Virus record (IMG/VR): IMGVR_UViG_3300007276_000378
Location: 1 to 21,170 of that record
DNA: 21,170 bases
From: a virus
Reading direction: 5' to 3' (one strand)
This document shows positions 7,741 through 14,323 of the stretch, in pieces (within the stretch, counting starts at the first letter, position 1; every line of letters begins with the position of its first letter). The notes below the pieces were generated by a model that was not told the origin of the DNA, did not search any database, and saw only the letters and a list, made by a program, of their open reading frames with translations. The position numbers and the translations under genes are program-made.

Positions 7741-8566
7741 AGACGTTGGCGGATTTTCCGCCTCCCAGGACGGCGCGGAACCAATCAGTATTGGTGACGC
7801 GGCTCCAGAACCCACAATCGAAGCACCCGCCGATACGGATGGACAAGCAGAGATTGAGGGTGCAGCTAGTGAGCCTGCGGCTTTCAACATGGACGAGTAC
7901 GGTAACCATACGGCTACTGTAACTGTCAATGGTGAGGAGCATCAGGTCACGATGGCAGAGGCTCTTGCGGGCTATCAGCGCCAATCGGCGTTTACGCAAG
8001 GGATGCAGGAAGTTTCGAGCGCGCGCGCTCTCCAAACAGCTTTGGAGAATCCCGCAACACGCGCTCAAGCCCTCCAGCTCATGAACGATCAGTACGGCGC
8101 AGCCGCAGCAAACGAGGCCGCAGAGGCATCTGCATCTTCGGGCGCTGACGACTACCTGGACCAAAGCCCAGTCGAGCGGCAGCTCGCTGAGTTGAGGGAA
8201 TGGAAGCTGGGGATCGAACTCGATGAGACAATGACGAGGCTGCAAGAGAAGTACGGTGACACTTTCGTACCCGACGATGTCTACAATGCGGCGCTCCAGC
8301 GCGGCACTCAGGATATCAGCGAACTCGAAGGGGTGTTCCAGTCCTTGAAGTTCGAGGAAATGTTCGCGAAAGCTACGGCCACCGATCAGGCGGCAGCAGC
8401 AGACGTGGCAGACGACTCGGCCCGCAAGGCCGCAGCTCAGGCTGCAGCCGCCGCGATCTCTTCAGGGAATGGTGTGTCCGCAGGGTCAGCCGCTTCCACC
8501 CCAATCCGATACAAGACGTTTGCCGAAGCAGCGGATGCTGCGTGGGCAAGCGACGCTCCATTCTAA
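7730..8566 (+). CDS. capsid assembly scaffolding protein
   Basis: The 278-residue acidic, Ala/Glu-rich protein lies between portal and major capsid genes, where tailed phages encode the scaffold that shapes the procapsid and then leaves. The N-terminal 60 residues are disordered and acidic. At 65-84 is VNGEEHQVTMAEALAGYQRQ, a pattern common in phage scaffolds (a short beta turn, then an E-L-x-x-G-Y-x-R helix). A mostly helical region follows with heptad-like Leu/Ala (QLAELREWKLGIELDETM). An Ala-rich linker and a C-terminal helix (YKTFAEAADAAWASDAPF) end the protein; in other scaffolds the end binds coat protein. The ATG has only a weak upstream AAGGA at 11 nt; reinitiation from the small upstream frame is possible. 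Confidence 0.85.
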   Translation: MTSEDVGGFSASQDGAEPISIGDAAPEPTIEAPADTDGQAEIEGAASEPAAFNMDEYGNHTATVTVNGEEHQVTMAEALAGYQRQSAFTQGMQEVSSARALQTALENPATRAQALQLMNDQYGAAAANEAAEASASSGADDYLDQSPVERQLAELREWKLGIELDETMTRLQEKYGDTFVPDDVYNAALQRGTQDISELEGVFQSLKFEEMFAKATATDQAAAADVADDSARKAAAQAAAAAISSGNGVSAGSAASTPIRYKTFAEAADAAWASDAPF

Positions 8567-8580
8567 TATCTAGCACCTTG

Positions 8581-8590
8581 AAAGGGTGAT
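8581..8590 (+). promoter_or_regulatory. strong ribosome binding site of the major capsid gene
   Basis: AAAGGGTGAT ends 5 nt before ATG 8596; GGTGAT is a perfect complement to the 3' end of 16S rRNA (anti-SD region). This is the only gene gap over 9 bp in the structural operon without the G(n)ACAAGA repeat. Confidence 0.7.
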
Positions 8591-8595
8591 TCATT

Positions 8596-9594
8596 ATGGC
8601 CGCAGCAGACGCTCAAGCCTCCTACCTCAACACCACACTCGACAACTACCGCGCGCAGCTCGTTGACAACGTGTTCAACAAGCACGTCCTGTCGTGGCTG
8701 CTCATGGACAAGTCCCGTACCCGTATGCTTTCGGGTGGCGAACAGATCGTCGAGCACCTGCTCGTCGCTGACAACACCGACACTGGCAACCTTGCCGAGT
8801 GGGCACAGTTCGACATCACCCCCCAGGGTGGCATCGAAGTGGCGAAGTACGACTGGAAACAGCTCGTTACTTCGATCGCCGTTTCGGGCATGGAAGAACT
8901 GAAGAACAACGGCAAGGAAGCGATTCTCAATCTGCTCCAGGCCCGCGTGAAGCAGTCCGAGTCCAGCTTGCAGAAAAAGGTCAACGACCAGCTCCTCGGC
9001 GTAAGCGCTGGCGGCTGGACCTCGATCTATGACGCAATCGACGACACGGTCGTCCTCGGCGGACTCGACCCCGCCACGGAAACGGTCTGGGCCTCGCCCG
9101 TCACCGACGCAGCTTTCGCTACGTCTGGTGTCACCGCTGGAACCGCCACGTTCGCACAGCTTCAGGGCTACCTGACCTCGCTGTACAACACGGCTTCCGA
9201 CGGCAACGAGCACGTTCACTGCCTCCTGGGAACACAGGACATCTTCGAGACGTATGAACTGGGTCTGACCCCGAACGTGCGTTTCCAGGCGAAGACCAAA
9301 GATGGCGACATCGGCTTCACCAACCTGCTGTTCAAGGGTGTCCCGTTCTACTTCGACAAGGCCGCTGAAGCTGGCTCCGTCGTGGGTATCAACACTGACA
9401 CTCTGACCCTGGTCGGTCACAAGGACCGTTGGTTCAAGCAGTCGAAGTTCACCGACAGCCCGATCGACAGCGCGAGCGCCACCACTGGTGACGCCACGTT
9501 CGTCGATGCCCGCTACGCGGTCATCTCGGCAGTCGGCAACCTCACGGTCAACGACCGTCGCAAGAACTTCAAGCTCAAGGGCTTCGACCTCTGA
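8596..9594 (+). CDS. major capsid protein (HK97 fold)
   Basis: The product has 332 residues. The family signature is a start like ASYLNTTLDNYRAQLVDNVF, then SGGEQIVEHLL, then VTSIAVSGMEELKNNG (91-106), and a helix ILNLLQARVKQSESSL corresponding to the long spine helix of HK97-type coat proteins. Similar proteins are annotated as major capsid proteins in many environmental phages. It directly follows the scaffold gene and precedes a terminator. Codon use is strongly C-ending (GAC, AAC, CTC, ACC), more so than in its neighbours, and the ribosome binding site is strong; both fit the most abundant virion protein. Confidence 0.92.
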   Translation: MAAADAQASYLNTTLDNYRAQLVDNVFNKHVLSWLLMDKSRTRMLSGGEQIVEHLLVADNTDTGNLAEWAQFDITPQGGIEVAKYDWKQLVTSIAVSGMEELKNNGKEAILNLLQARVKQSESSLQKKVNDQLLGVSAGGWTSIYDAIDDTVVLGGLDPATETVWASPVTDAAFATSGVTAGTATFAQLQGYLTSLYNTASDGNEHVHCLLGTQDIFETYELGLTPNVRFQAKTKDGDIGFTNLLFKGVPFYFDKAAEAGSVVGINTDTLTLVGHKDRWFKQSKFTDSPIDSASATTGDATFVDARYAVISAVGNLTVNDRRKNFKLKGFDL

Positions 9595-9629
9595 GTTAGG
9601 GTTTACGCTAACATCGTTACAAAGGTAGC

Positions 9630-9655
9630 GGGGAGGGGGCGCAAGCCCTCTCCCC
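9630..9655 (+). terminator. hairpin terminator after the major capsid gene
   Basis: An 11-bp stem GGGGAGGGGGC / GCCCTCTCCCC (one G-U pair) encloses a GCAA (GNRA) tetraloop and is followed by TTT. It lies 36 bp after the capsid stop. The short T run suggests partial termination, lowering expression of the tail genes relative to the capsid, as T7 T-phi does after gene 10. Confidence 0.8.
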
Positions 9656-9667
9656 TTTGCCAGTGCA

Positions 9668-9681
9668 GGGGACAAGAAAGG
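9668..9681 (+). promoter_or_regulatory. G(n)ACAAGA start-associated repeat
   Basis: GGGGACAAGAAAGG lies 13 bp after the capsid terminator and 19 bp (from GACA) before ATG 9690. GACAAGAAAGG is identical in the copy at 12967. AAAGG, or the AAAGGG further on, may be the true ribosome binding site. Confidence 0.65.
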
Positions 9682-9689
9682 TAAAGGGT

Positions 9690-9950
9690 ATGGCATCAGA
9701 ATACATTTACGTTTTGCAGAACTCTGACATCGGGGAGCTTTCGAACTCCCAGGAACACGTCGGGCCGAACTCGATGCCGTCGTACTCGACCGCACCCTAC
9801 CTCAACCCTCGAAAGAACCGCTGCTCAGGCAAGGACGACACCTGCCAGGCGTACTCGATCAAGGCCAGCCGCGAAACGCAGACCCCCCTCTGTGCAGGCT
9901 GCATCAAAGCAGTCGAGCCTGACACCATGACCCCAGGAGTAGCACCGTGA
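9690..9950 (+). CDS. small Cys-rich (zinc-knuckle-like) protein between capsid and adaptor
   Basis: The product has 86 residues from ATG 9690, which is preceded by AAAGGGT. The first half is polar (SEYIYVLQNSDIGELS, Asn/Ser/Pro-rich). The second half has NRCSGKDDTCQAYSIKA, and 16 residues after the second Cys comes CAGC, giving a four-Cys pattern that resembles the small Zn-binding C...C-x-A...C-x-G-[HC] motifs in phage proteins. The open frame upstream of 9690 overlaps the terminator and is rejected. The stop overlaps the next start (GTGA). Its place in the head-tail region suggests a minor virion or connector accessory protein; no function is established. Confidence 0.7.
   Translation: MASEYIYVLQNSDIGELSNSQEHVGPNSMPSYSTAPYLNPRKNRCSGKDDTCQAYSIKASRETQTPLCAGCIKAVEPDTMTPGVAP
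9935..9939 (+). promoter_or_regulatory. ribosome binding site deciding a GTG start
   Basis: AGGAG is 7 nt before GTG 9947, supporting GTG as the adaptor start and the 4-bp overlap with the Cys-rich gene. Confidence 0.75.
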
Positions 9951-10612
9951 ACGTACAGGAACTTCGTGACGCCGTCCGACTCCAGCTCGACCTCGAAGTC
10001 GAGGATCTCTCCAATGCGCTCGTAGACCTCTATCTACTCGAAGCGTTCCAGCAGACCACGTCCAACGAGAACCGTTGGCCCTGGCTCGAAACGTCTTGGA
10101 CTGTGTCCGCCACTTCCGATGGGGCACCGATAGACCTGCCTTCGGACTTCGGCGTTGCCGCGTCCTTGACAGGCGAGGGACTCCAGTCCGTGAGCCACGT
10201 CAACCATAGCTCTGCTGAAGCCTACTACTCGGATGACTCTTCGGGCAGCAACACTGCCGACTTGTTCTCCATGTGGGGTGGGCAACTGTATCTGTGGCCG
10301 AAGGCGAACACAGACAAGGATATCACTGTTCGTGGCTGGCGCATGTTGTCGGAGGATTGGGTTGGGGTTGCTGCGGCGGTCCCTGACTGTGATTCTCGTT
10401 TGCATCCTTCGATGGTGCATTACGCTATTTCTCGGGCTTATGCGGGCCAGGAGGATGACATTCTTTCCCAGTTCTATTTGGCGACGTGGCAGCGGATGGT
10501 GTCTGTGACGATGACGCAGATCATGCGTGCCGAGTATCAGGGGTCGGTGCAGATGGGGCGTGGCCTTGCTACGGCGCGTCGGCGCGCTAACGTCGGTCTG
10601 GTTGCTCTCTGA
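9947..10612 (+). CDS. head-to-tail adaptor (podovirus tail-tube A / gp4-like)
   Basis: This 221-residue protein probably sits under the portal and starts the short tail. It begins with a helical NVQELRDAVRLQLDLEVEDLSN, continues with WPWLETSW and a beta region (DLPSDFGV...GGQLYLWPKA), and ends with a helical domain (SMVHYAISRAYAGQEDD, an Arg-rich tail). This order (helices, a small beta domain with LYLWP, helices) is typical of phage adaptor proteins directly before a tail-hub gene. It starts at GTG and ends in a TGATG overlap with the hub gene. Codon choice changes from CTC-rich to TTG/GTT-rich near 10330, inside the gene. The family assignment is by pattern and position. Confidence 0.75.
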   Translation: MNVQELRDAVRLQLDLEVEDLSNALVDLYLLEAFQQTTSNENRWPWLETSWTVSATSDGAPIDLPSDFGVAASLTGEGLQSVSHVNHSSAEAYYSDDSSGSNTADLFSMWGGQLYLWPKANTDKDITVRGWRMLSEDWVGVAAAVPDCDSRLHPSMVHYAISRAYAGQEDDILSQFYLATWQRMVSVTMTQIMRAEYQGSVQMGRGLATARRRANVGLVAL

Positions 10613-12234
10613 TGGCTAACCGTATCCAGGCTCTCAACTTGCAAGACTTTTCTGGCGGGTTGAACTTTCGGCGTTCCGAGTTTACTTTGGGTCCGACTGA
10701 GGGTGCGGACATGTTGAACGTCGAGGTTGTCGAGGGTGGTGTCCGTACCCGCAGGGGCTGGGAGCGTTGGAATGATGCGCCGATCACTGTCGCAACCTGG
10801 AACCCTCGGGTCGCGTTTCTGCATGAGGGGTCGTCTGGTTTGGACTCGGTCATTGTCCGCAATGAGGGTGATGACACTTTGTATTGGTCGTCGAACGGTA
10901 CGTTCGCTGACCTGACTCATACGGCTGGGTCGGCTTTCACGGCCACTATGGCCGACTTTGCTCCTTGGGGCGACGACTTGTACATTGTGCGTGGCGGTTC
11001 GGCTGCACCTGCGGTGTGGAATGGTGTGTCGGCTGACTGCACGCTGCTTCTGTCGACGCCTGGCGCGCAGGCTTTCTCTGACGACTACACGGTCCCTGTC
11101 ACTGGCGGGTTCGTTGAGGCGGACTTCACGACGGCCCACGGTGGCCGTACTTGGGTGGCGGCGACGACTGAGGACGGTGTGTCGCATCCTCACCGTGTCC
11201 GTTGGTCGCATCCGAATGTTCCTGACGCTTGGGCGTCATACGATTACGTCGACATTTTGGAGGGTGGTGGCCCGATCACGGGTATCGTCCCGATGCAGGA
11301 CCATCTGCTGGTGTTTAAGGCTTCGTCGGTGTGGGCGATCTTCGGTTACGACGGCCCGTCGCAGCAGTTGATTAACGTGTCCCGCACGAAGGGTGCAAGG
11401 TCGACTCAGGTCATTGCCCGTTCGGAGTCGGCGTGCTATTTCATGTCGATGCCTGACGGCGTGTTCCGTATCGCTGACGGTACGGCGGCCCAGGAAGTTT
11501 CGTATGCGTTGCGTCCGATGTTGTCGTCGGGCGACTTCGTTTCGGGTTTGGCTGACGAGCAGTGGCTCGGCTGGGTCAATAACCGTCTGTGGTGGTCGGT
11601 GCCTTACGACGATGTGGGTGTCGCTACGGAGGCGACTGTCACGTTTGTTTTCGACCCTTCGGTCGGCCAGTACGGTTCGTGGACCAAGTTTCAGGGCGGC
11701 GACGGCGGCACGCTTGGCCCGTTCGCTCAGGGCGGCTACGCTCAGGGTTCGACAGCTTCGCTGGGCTTCGCCCGCAACTCTGCCGATGTGGTTTTGTTGG
11801 ACATCAAGGACCAGGCGGTCGATGACATCTCGGGTTCCTCGGAGCCGTTCGGCACACGCTACACGACGGGCTGGCTGAACGCTGGCACCATTGATCTCAA
11901 GAAGCGTTGGAAGCGTCCGACGTTTGTGTCTTTGGATGGCGGCGAAGATTACCGTTTCCAGGTTTCTGTGCGCGCCGATTACACGTCTGGTCGGGTGACC
12001 CGCAAGTTTGGTGTCGATGTCAACACGGCGGCCGACGGTTCCCGTTACGGCGACGGCACCGCATACGGTGACGGCTCCGTCTACTCGGTCGGTTTCGACG
12101 ACGAGATGCAACTCAAGCGCGGATCGTCCTTGGGGACAATGGCGGCCACACAGCTACAAATCGACGGGGAGCCTGGCATTGCCTGGGGACTCGGCGCAAT
12201 CGTACTCAAGTACCGATCACGAAGGATGAGCTGA
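10612..12234 (+). CDS. tail hub / nozzle-like protein (tail-tube B type)
   Basis: The product has 540 residues. It starts with LNLQDFSGGLNFRRSEFTLGPTE and GGVRTRRGWERW, a hallmark of podovirus and related proteins that begin 'x-x-F-S-G-G-L-N...', then 'N-x-x-x-x-x-G-G-x-x-x-R-x-G'. The rest is beta-rich with repeated 'V-x-W-S...P' elements (HRVRWSHPNVPDAW, NNRLWWSVPY, VTFVFDPSVGQYGSW), suggesting beta-propeller blades as in the nozzle of short-tailed phages. The end is a beta sandwich (KKRWKRPTFVSLDGG). It is likely the distal tube that contacts the cell and gates ejection. It overlaps the adaptor (TGATG) and is followed 1 bp later by a fibre gene. Confidence 0.75.
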   Translation: MANRIQALNLQDFSGGLNFRRSEFTLGPTEGADMLNVEVVEGGVRTRRGWERWNDAPITVATWNPRVAFLHEGSSGLDSVIVRNEGDDTLYWSSNGTFADLTHTAGSAFTATMADFAPWGDDLYIVRGGSAAPAVWNGVSADCTLLLSTPGAQAFSDDYTVPVTGGFVEADFTTAHGGRTWVAATTEDGVSHPHRVRWSHPNVPDAWASYDYVDILEGGGPITGIVPMQDHLLVFKASSVWAIFGYDGPSQQLINVSRTKGARSTQVIARSESACYFMSMPDGVFRIADGTAAQEVSYALRPMLSSGDFVSGLADEQWLGWVNNRLWWSVPYDDVGVATEATVTFVFDPSVGQYGSWTKFQGGDGGTLGPFAQGGYAQGSTASLGFARNSADVVLLDIKDQAVDDISGSSEPFGTRYTTGWLNAGTIDLKKRWKRPTFVSLDGGEDYRFQVSVRADYTSGRVTRKFGVDVNTAADGSRYGDGTAYGDGSVYSVGFDDEMQLKRGSSLGTMAATQLQIDGEPGIAWGLGAIVLKYRSRRMS

Positions 12235-12235
12235 C

Positions 12236-12958
12236 ATGGCTTCATTGAATATTCCTAACGACATTGTTGATGCCGCTCTCATTGAGGCTATCGACCACCA
12301 GCAAAACTATCAGGAGATCGAGACGCATGTCAATGCGAACTTGGTCAACAAGGATGGTTCGGTCGGCATGGCTGGCCCGCTGCTGCTGAACGCTACGGCA
12401 ACCGCCCCGTTGGAGGCTGTCGGTCTGGCTCAGATGGAGGCTGCTGATACGGCCGCGGCTGCGACCGCTTCGGCGGACGCTACGGCGAAGGCCGATGCGG
12501 CTGAGGCTGCTGCCGTTGTCACGGCGAACGCTTACACTGACACGAAGGCTATTGAAACAGATTTTGCGACGGATGTGACTGCTGGGAGTCTGGATACGAC
12601 TGGGACGGCGGCGCTGTTCCTCGATACGGGGAATATAACGAACACGAAGGCGGGGCATTACATTATCACGGTGACGCTCGACGTGAAGGTTCAAACTGTG
12701 GCTGCTGGCCCAACGGTGAGCGCTTTTATTGGCGAACTGCACGTTAAGAATGTGATGCAGTTGAATCAGATGGTCTGGCACCCGTTGCCTGCCACGGCGG
12801 GTTCCAGGGTGACGCTTAGCCAAACCTGGATCGTTACGGCTGGAGCGGGCACCACTCTCGATTTCCAGGTCAAGGTCCGTCAGGACGTGGGCGGCACTGG
12901 CAGTTACAGGTGTGACGGCTCGAACCATTCGTTCATTTCCGCACTGTTTGTCGGCTGA
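12236..12958 (+). CDS. short tail fibre with C1q/TNF-like C-terminal head
   Basis: This 240-residue protein has an N-terminal attachment part (NIPNDIVDAALIEAIDHQQNYQEIE, then GSVGMAGPLLL). A heptad/Ala-rich trimeric stalk follows at about 66-105 (AAATASADATAKADAAEAAA), and the C-terminal beta sandwich is at about 120-240 (TKAGHYIITVTLDV, VTLSQTWIVTAGAGTTLDF, SFISALFVG). Such jelly-roll heads on trimeric stalks are common receptor-binding tips. GAAGGA 5 nt upstream serves as ribosome binding site. It is the second fibre in the window and shares the Ala-rich stalk style with the fibre at the left edge. It may be the adaptor for that longer fibre or a separate appendage. Confidence 0.8.
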   Translation: MASLNIPNDIVDAALIEAIDHQQNYQEIETHVNANLVNKDGSVGMAGPLLLNATATAPLEAVGLAQMEAADTAAAATASADATAKADAAEAAAVVTANAYTDTKAIETDFATDVTAGSLDTTGTAALFLDTGNITNTKAGHYIITVTLDVKVQTVAAGPTVSAFIGELHVKNVMQLNQMVWHPLPATAGSRVTLSQTWIVTAGAGTTLDFQVKVRQDVGGTGSYRCDGSNHSFISALFVG

Positions 12959-12966
12959 TCCCCTTA

Positions 12967-12982
12967 GGGGGGGACAAGAAAG
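12967..12982 (+). promoter_or_regulatory. G(n)ACAAGA start-associated repeat with seven-G run
   Basis: Seven G then ACAAGAAAGG lies 8 bp after the short-fibre stop, 20 bp (from GACA) before ATG 12993. AAAGG is 9 nt from the start. CCCCTTA just before the G run could fold back on it (CCCC/GGGG, 3-nt loop). Confidence 0.65.
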
Positions 12983-12992
12983 GCTATATGTA

Positions 12993-13427
12993 ATGGCTAT
13001 CGACCAATCACGCTACACGCAGCGACGTAGCGACGTAAACCAGGATCACCTGTCCAAGCAGGCCGCGAACACCCGCGGCCGTTTCTTGGCGCAGCAGCGC
13101 GGAAACCGTCAGACGTCCGATACTACTCGGACGTTCGGTCGGTCGCATGAGCCATTCGTTTCCAACCATGCCCGACGCGGTCTGACTGGCGGGGGTGTCC
13201 GTTCGGGTGCGTTCCAGAACGCTTTGCGGCAGCGGACGGGCGACCATGTCCGCAAGATGGGCCGCCAGGCGGGCGATCAGGCAGCAGAGTTGCGCCAGTA
13301 CGATTTGAACGCGTCGAACATCGACCGTCACCGCGATGACCAGTTGCGGGCCATTCAGGAAGACCGCCAGCGTGAGATCGCTATGGCTGCTTTAAACTTG
13401 CGGGCCTTGAAGCCCCTTTACGGATAG
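12993..13427 (+). CDS. basic putative internal virion protein
   Basis: This 144-residue, Arg/Gln-rich protein begins MAIDQSRYTQRRSDVNQDH. Its centre is basic and Gly-rich (SNHARRGLTGGGVRSGAF), and the C-terminal half is a long charged helix (QAAELRQYDLNASNIDRHRDDQLRAI by position 95-122). It lies at the head of a block of four virion-like genes that occupies the place of the ejection proteins in podoviruses. I recognise no family. Charge and Gln content would suit packaging with DNA. ATG 12993 was chosen because it follows the repeat motif and AAAGG; the frame upstream overlaps the fibre gene and is rejected. The start context GTAATGGCT recurs at 14324. Confidence 0.7.
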   Translation: MAIDQSRYTQRRSDVNQDHLSKQAANTRGRFLAQQRGNRQTSDTTRTFGRSHEPFVSNHARRGLTGGGVRSGAFQNALRQRTGDHVRKMGRQAGDQAAELRQYDLNASNIDRHRDDQLRAIQEDRQREIAMAALNLRALKPLYG

Positions 13428-13436
13428 GACAAGATC
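13427..13436 (+). promoter_or_regulatory. G(n)ACAAGA start-associated repeat, short-G copy
   Basis: GGACAAGATC begins on the last base of the upstream stop codon and ends at ATG 13437. Only two G are present; AGGA at about 7 nt can act as ribosome binding site. Confidence 0.5.
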
Positions 13437-14318
13437 ATGGCTGATGACTGGCGAACGAGGCTCGACTACCGCCCCAACACTGTTGGCGGCGGGGCGAGCC
13501 AAACAAGCAGGGGTGGAAACCACCTTCAGCGCGCCTACACCCGCGGCACGACTATCGGTAAGGGAAACCTGCCCTCCACGATGGGTCAGGCGACCAACGC
13601 TGGGAACCTGCAAAACCTTCTCAACAACTCGGGTGCCGAGAACCCTTACGGCGATCCCACCACTACGCCCCCACCCCCAGGACCAGGCGGCAGCCCGAGC
13701 GGCGGCGGCTACGGCGGCGGCGGCGGACAGTCCGCTAAAGCTCAGGCGCTCAAAATGTCACAAGGCTTGCAGGCACTCCTCGCCTCGGGACGCTTCGGTG
13801 CCCGCGACGTTTCGGGCGACACGGCACGCATCAACTCGGGTGTGTCCGCCGACCAGGCGTCACGCCAGGCCGCCTACCAGGCTTTGACCGACACGATTAA
13901 CAACCAGGCCAACCCGTACCGCGATGTCGAGCTGACTCAGGCACGGACACTTGACCCGCGGCTCGCAGCGATGCTGCGATCGCAGGGTGGAGATGTTGGG
14001 GCTTACGAGGCAGAGCTTGGTTTGGCGAACACACTTGCTGGGCAGGGCGCTGACGCTGACCAACGTTTCTTGCGGTCGATTGCTGCTGGTCGCGACGCCC
14101 AGAAGGCTGATTCGTTGCAGGCGACTGCCGAGGCTTCGGAGTATGGTCGTGGCGAGATCGCTGCGGCTGGGACGGCTGCCAAGGCGGCTCTGGCTGAGAA
14201 GGCCCGTCTTGAGAATAAGGCGAAGGCCGATCAGCAGATGCAAATTATTCTCCAGTTGATTCAGGCGAACGCTTCGGCGGGCGTCGATACGGATCTCTCT
14301 AAGTACGGATTGGGCTGA
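13437..14318 (+). CDS. putative internal virion/ejection protein (Gly-rich then helical)
   Basis: The product has 293 residues. The N-terminal 100 residues are disordered (Arg, Asn and Gly-rich), with a Pro run and GGYGGGGGQ at about 75-98. After about 100 it becomes helical and Ala/Gln-rich (LQALLASGRFGARDVSG, ELTQARTLDPRLAAMLRSQG, AAAGTAAKAALAEKARLENK). Size, Ala/Gln helices and position resemble gp14-class ejection proteins of T7-like phages, which form a channel for DNA; this is an analogy, not recognised homology. The stop is 5 bp before the next start. Confidence 0.65.
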   Translation: MADDWRTRLDYRPNTVGGGASQTSRGGNHLQRAYTRGTTIGKGNLPSTMGQATNAGNLQNLLNNSGAENPYGDPTTTPPPPGPGGSPSGGGYGGGGGQSAKAQALKMSQGLQALLASGRFGARDVSGDTARINSGVSADQASRQAAYQALTDTINNQANPYRDVELTQARTLDPRLAAMLRSQGGDVGAYEAELGLANTLAGQGADADQRFLRSIAAGRDAQKADSLQATAEASEYGRGEIAAAGTAAKAALAEKARLENKAKADQQMQIILQLIQANASAGVDTDLSKYGLG

Positions 14319-14323
14319 TTGTA

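Noticed and set aside
9595-9629. Promoter between capsid gene and terminator (TTTACG and TTACAA elements)
   Set aside because: Spacing between the elements is about 9 bp, far from the 16-18 bp needed, and they lie upstream of a terminator.
12912-12992. Upstream extension of the basic virion protein into the short-fibre gene
   Set aside because: It lies over the C-terminal beta strand of the fibre, and the motif plus AAAGG support ATG 12993.
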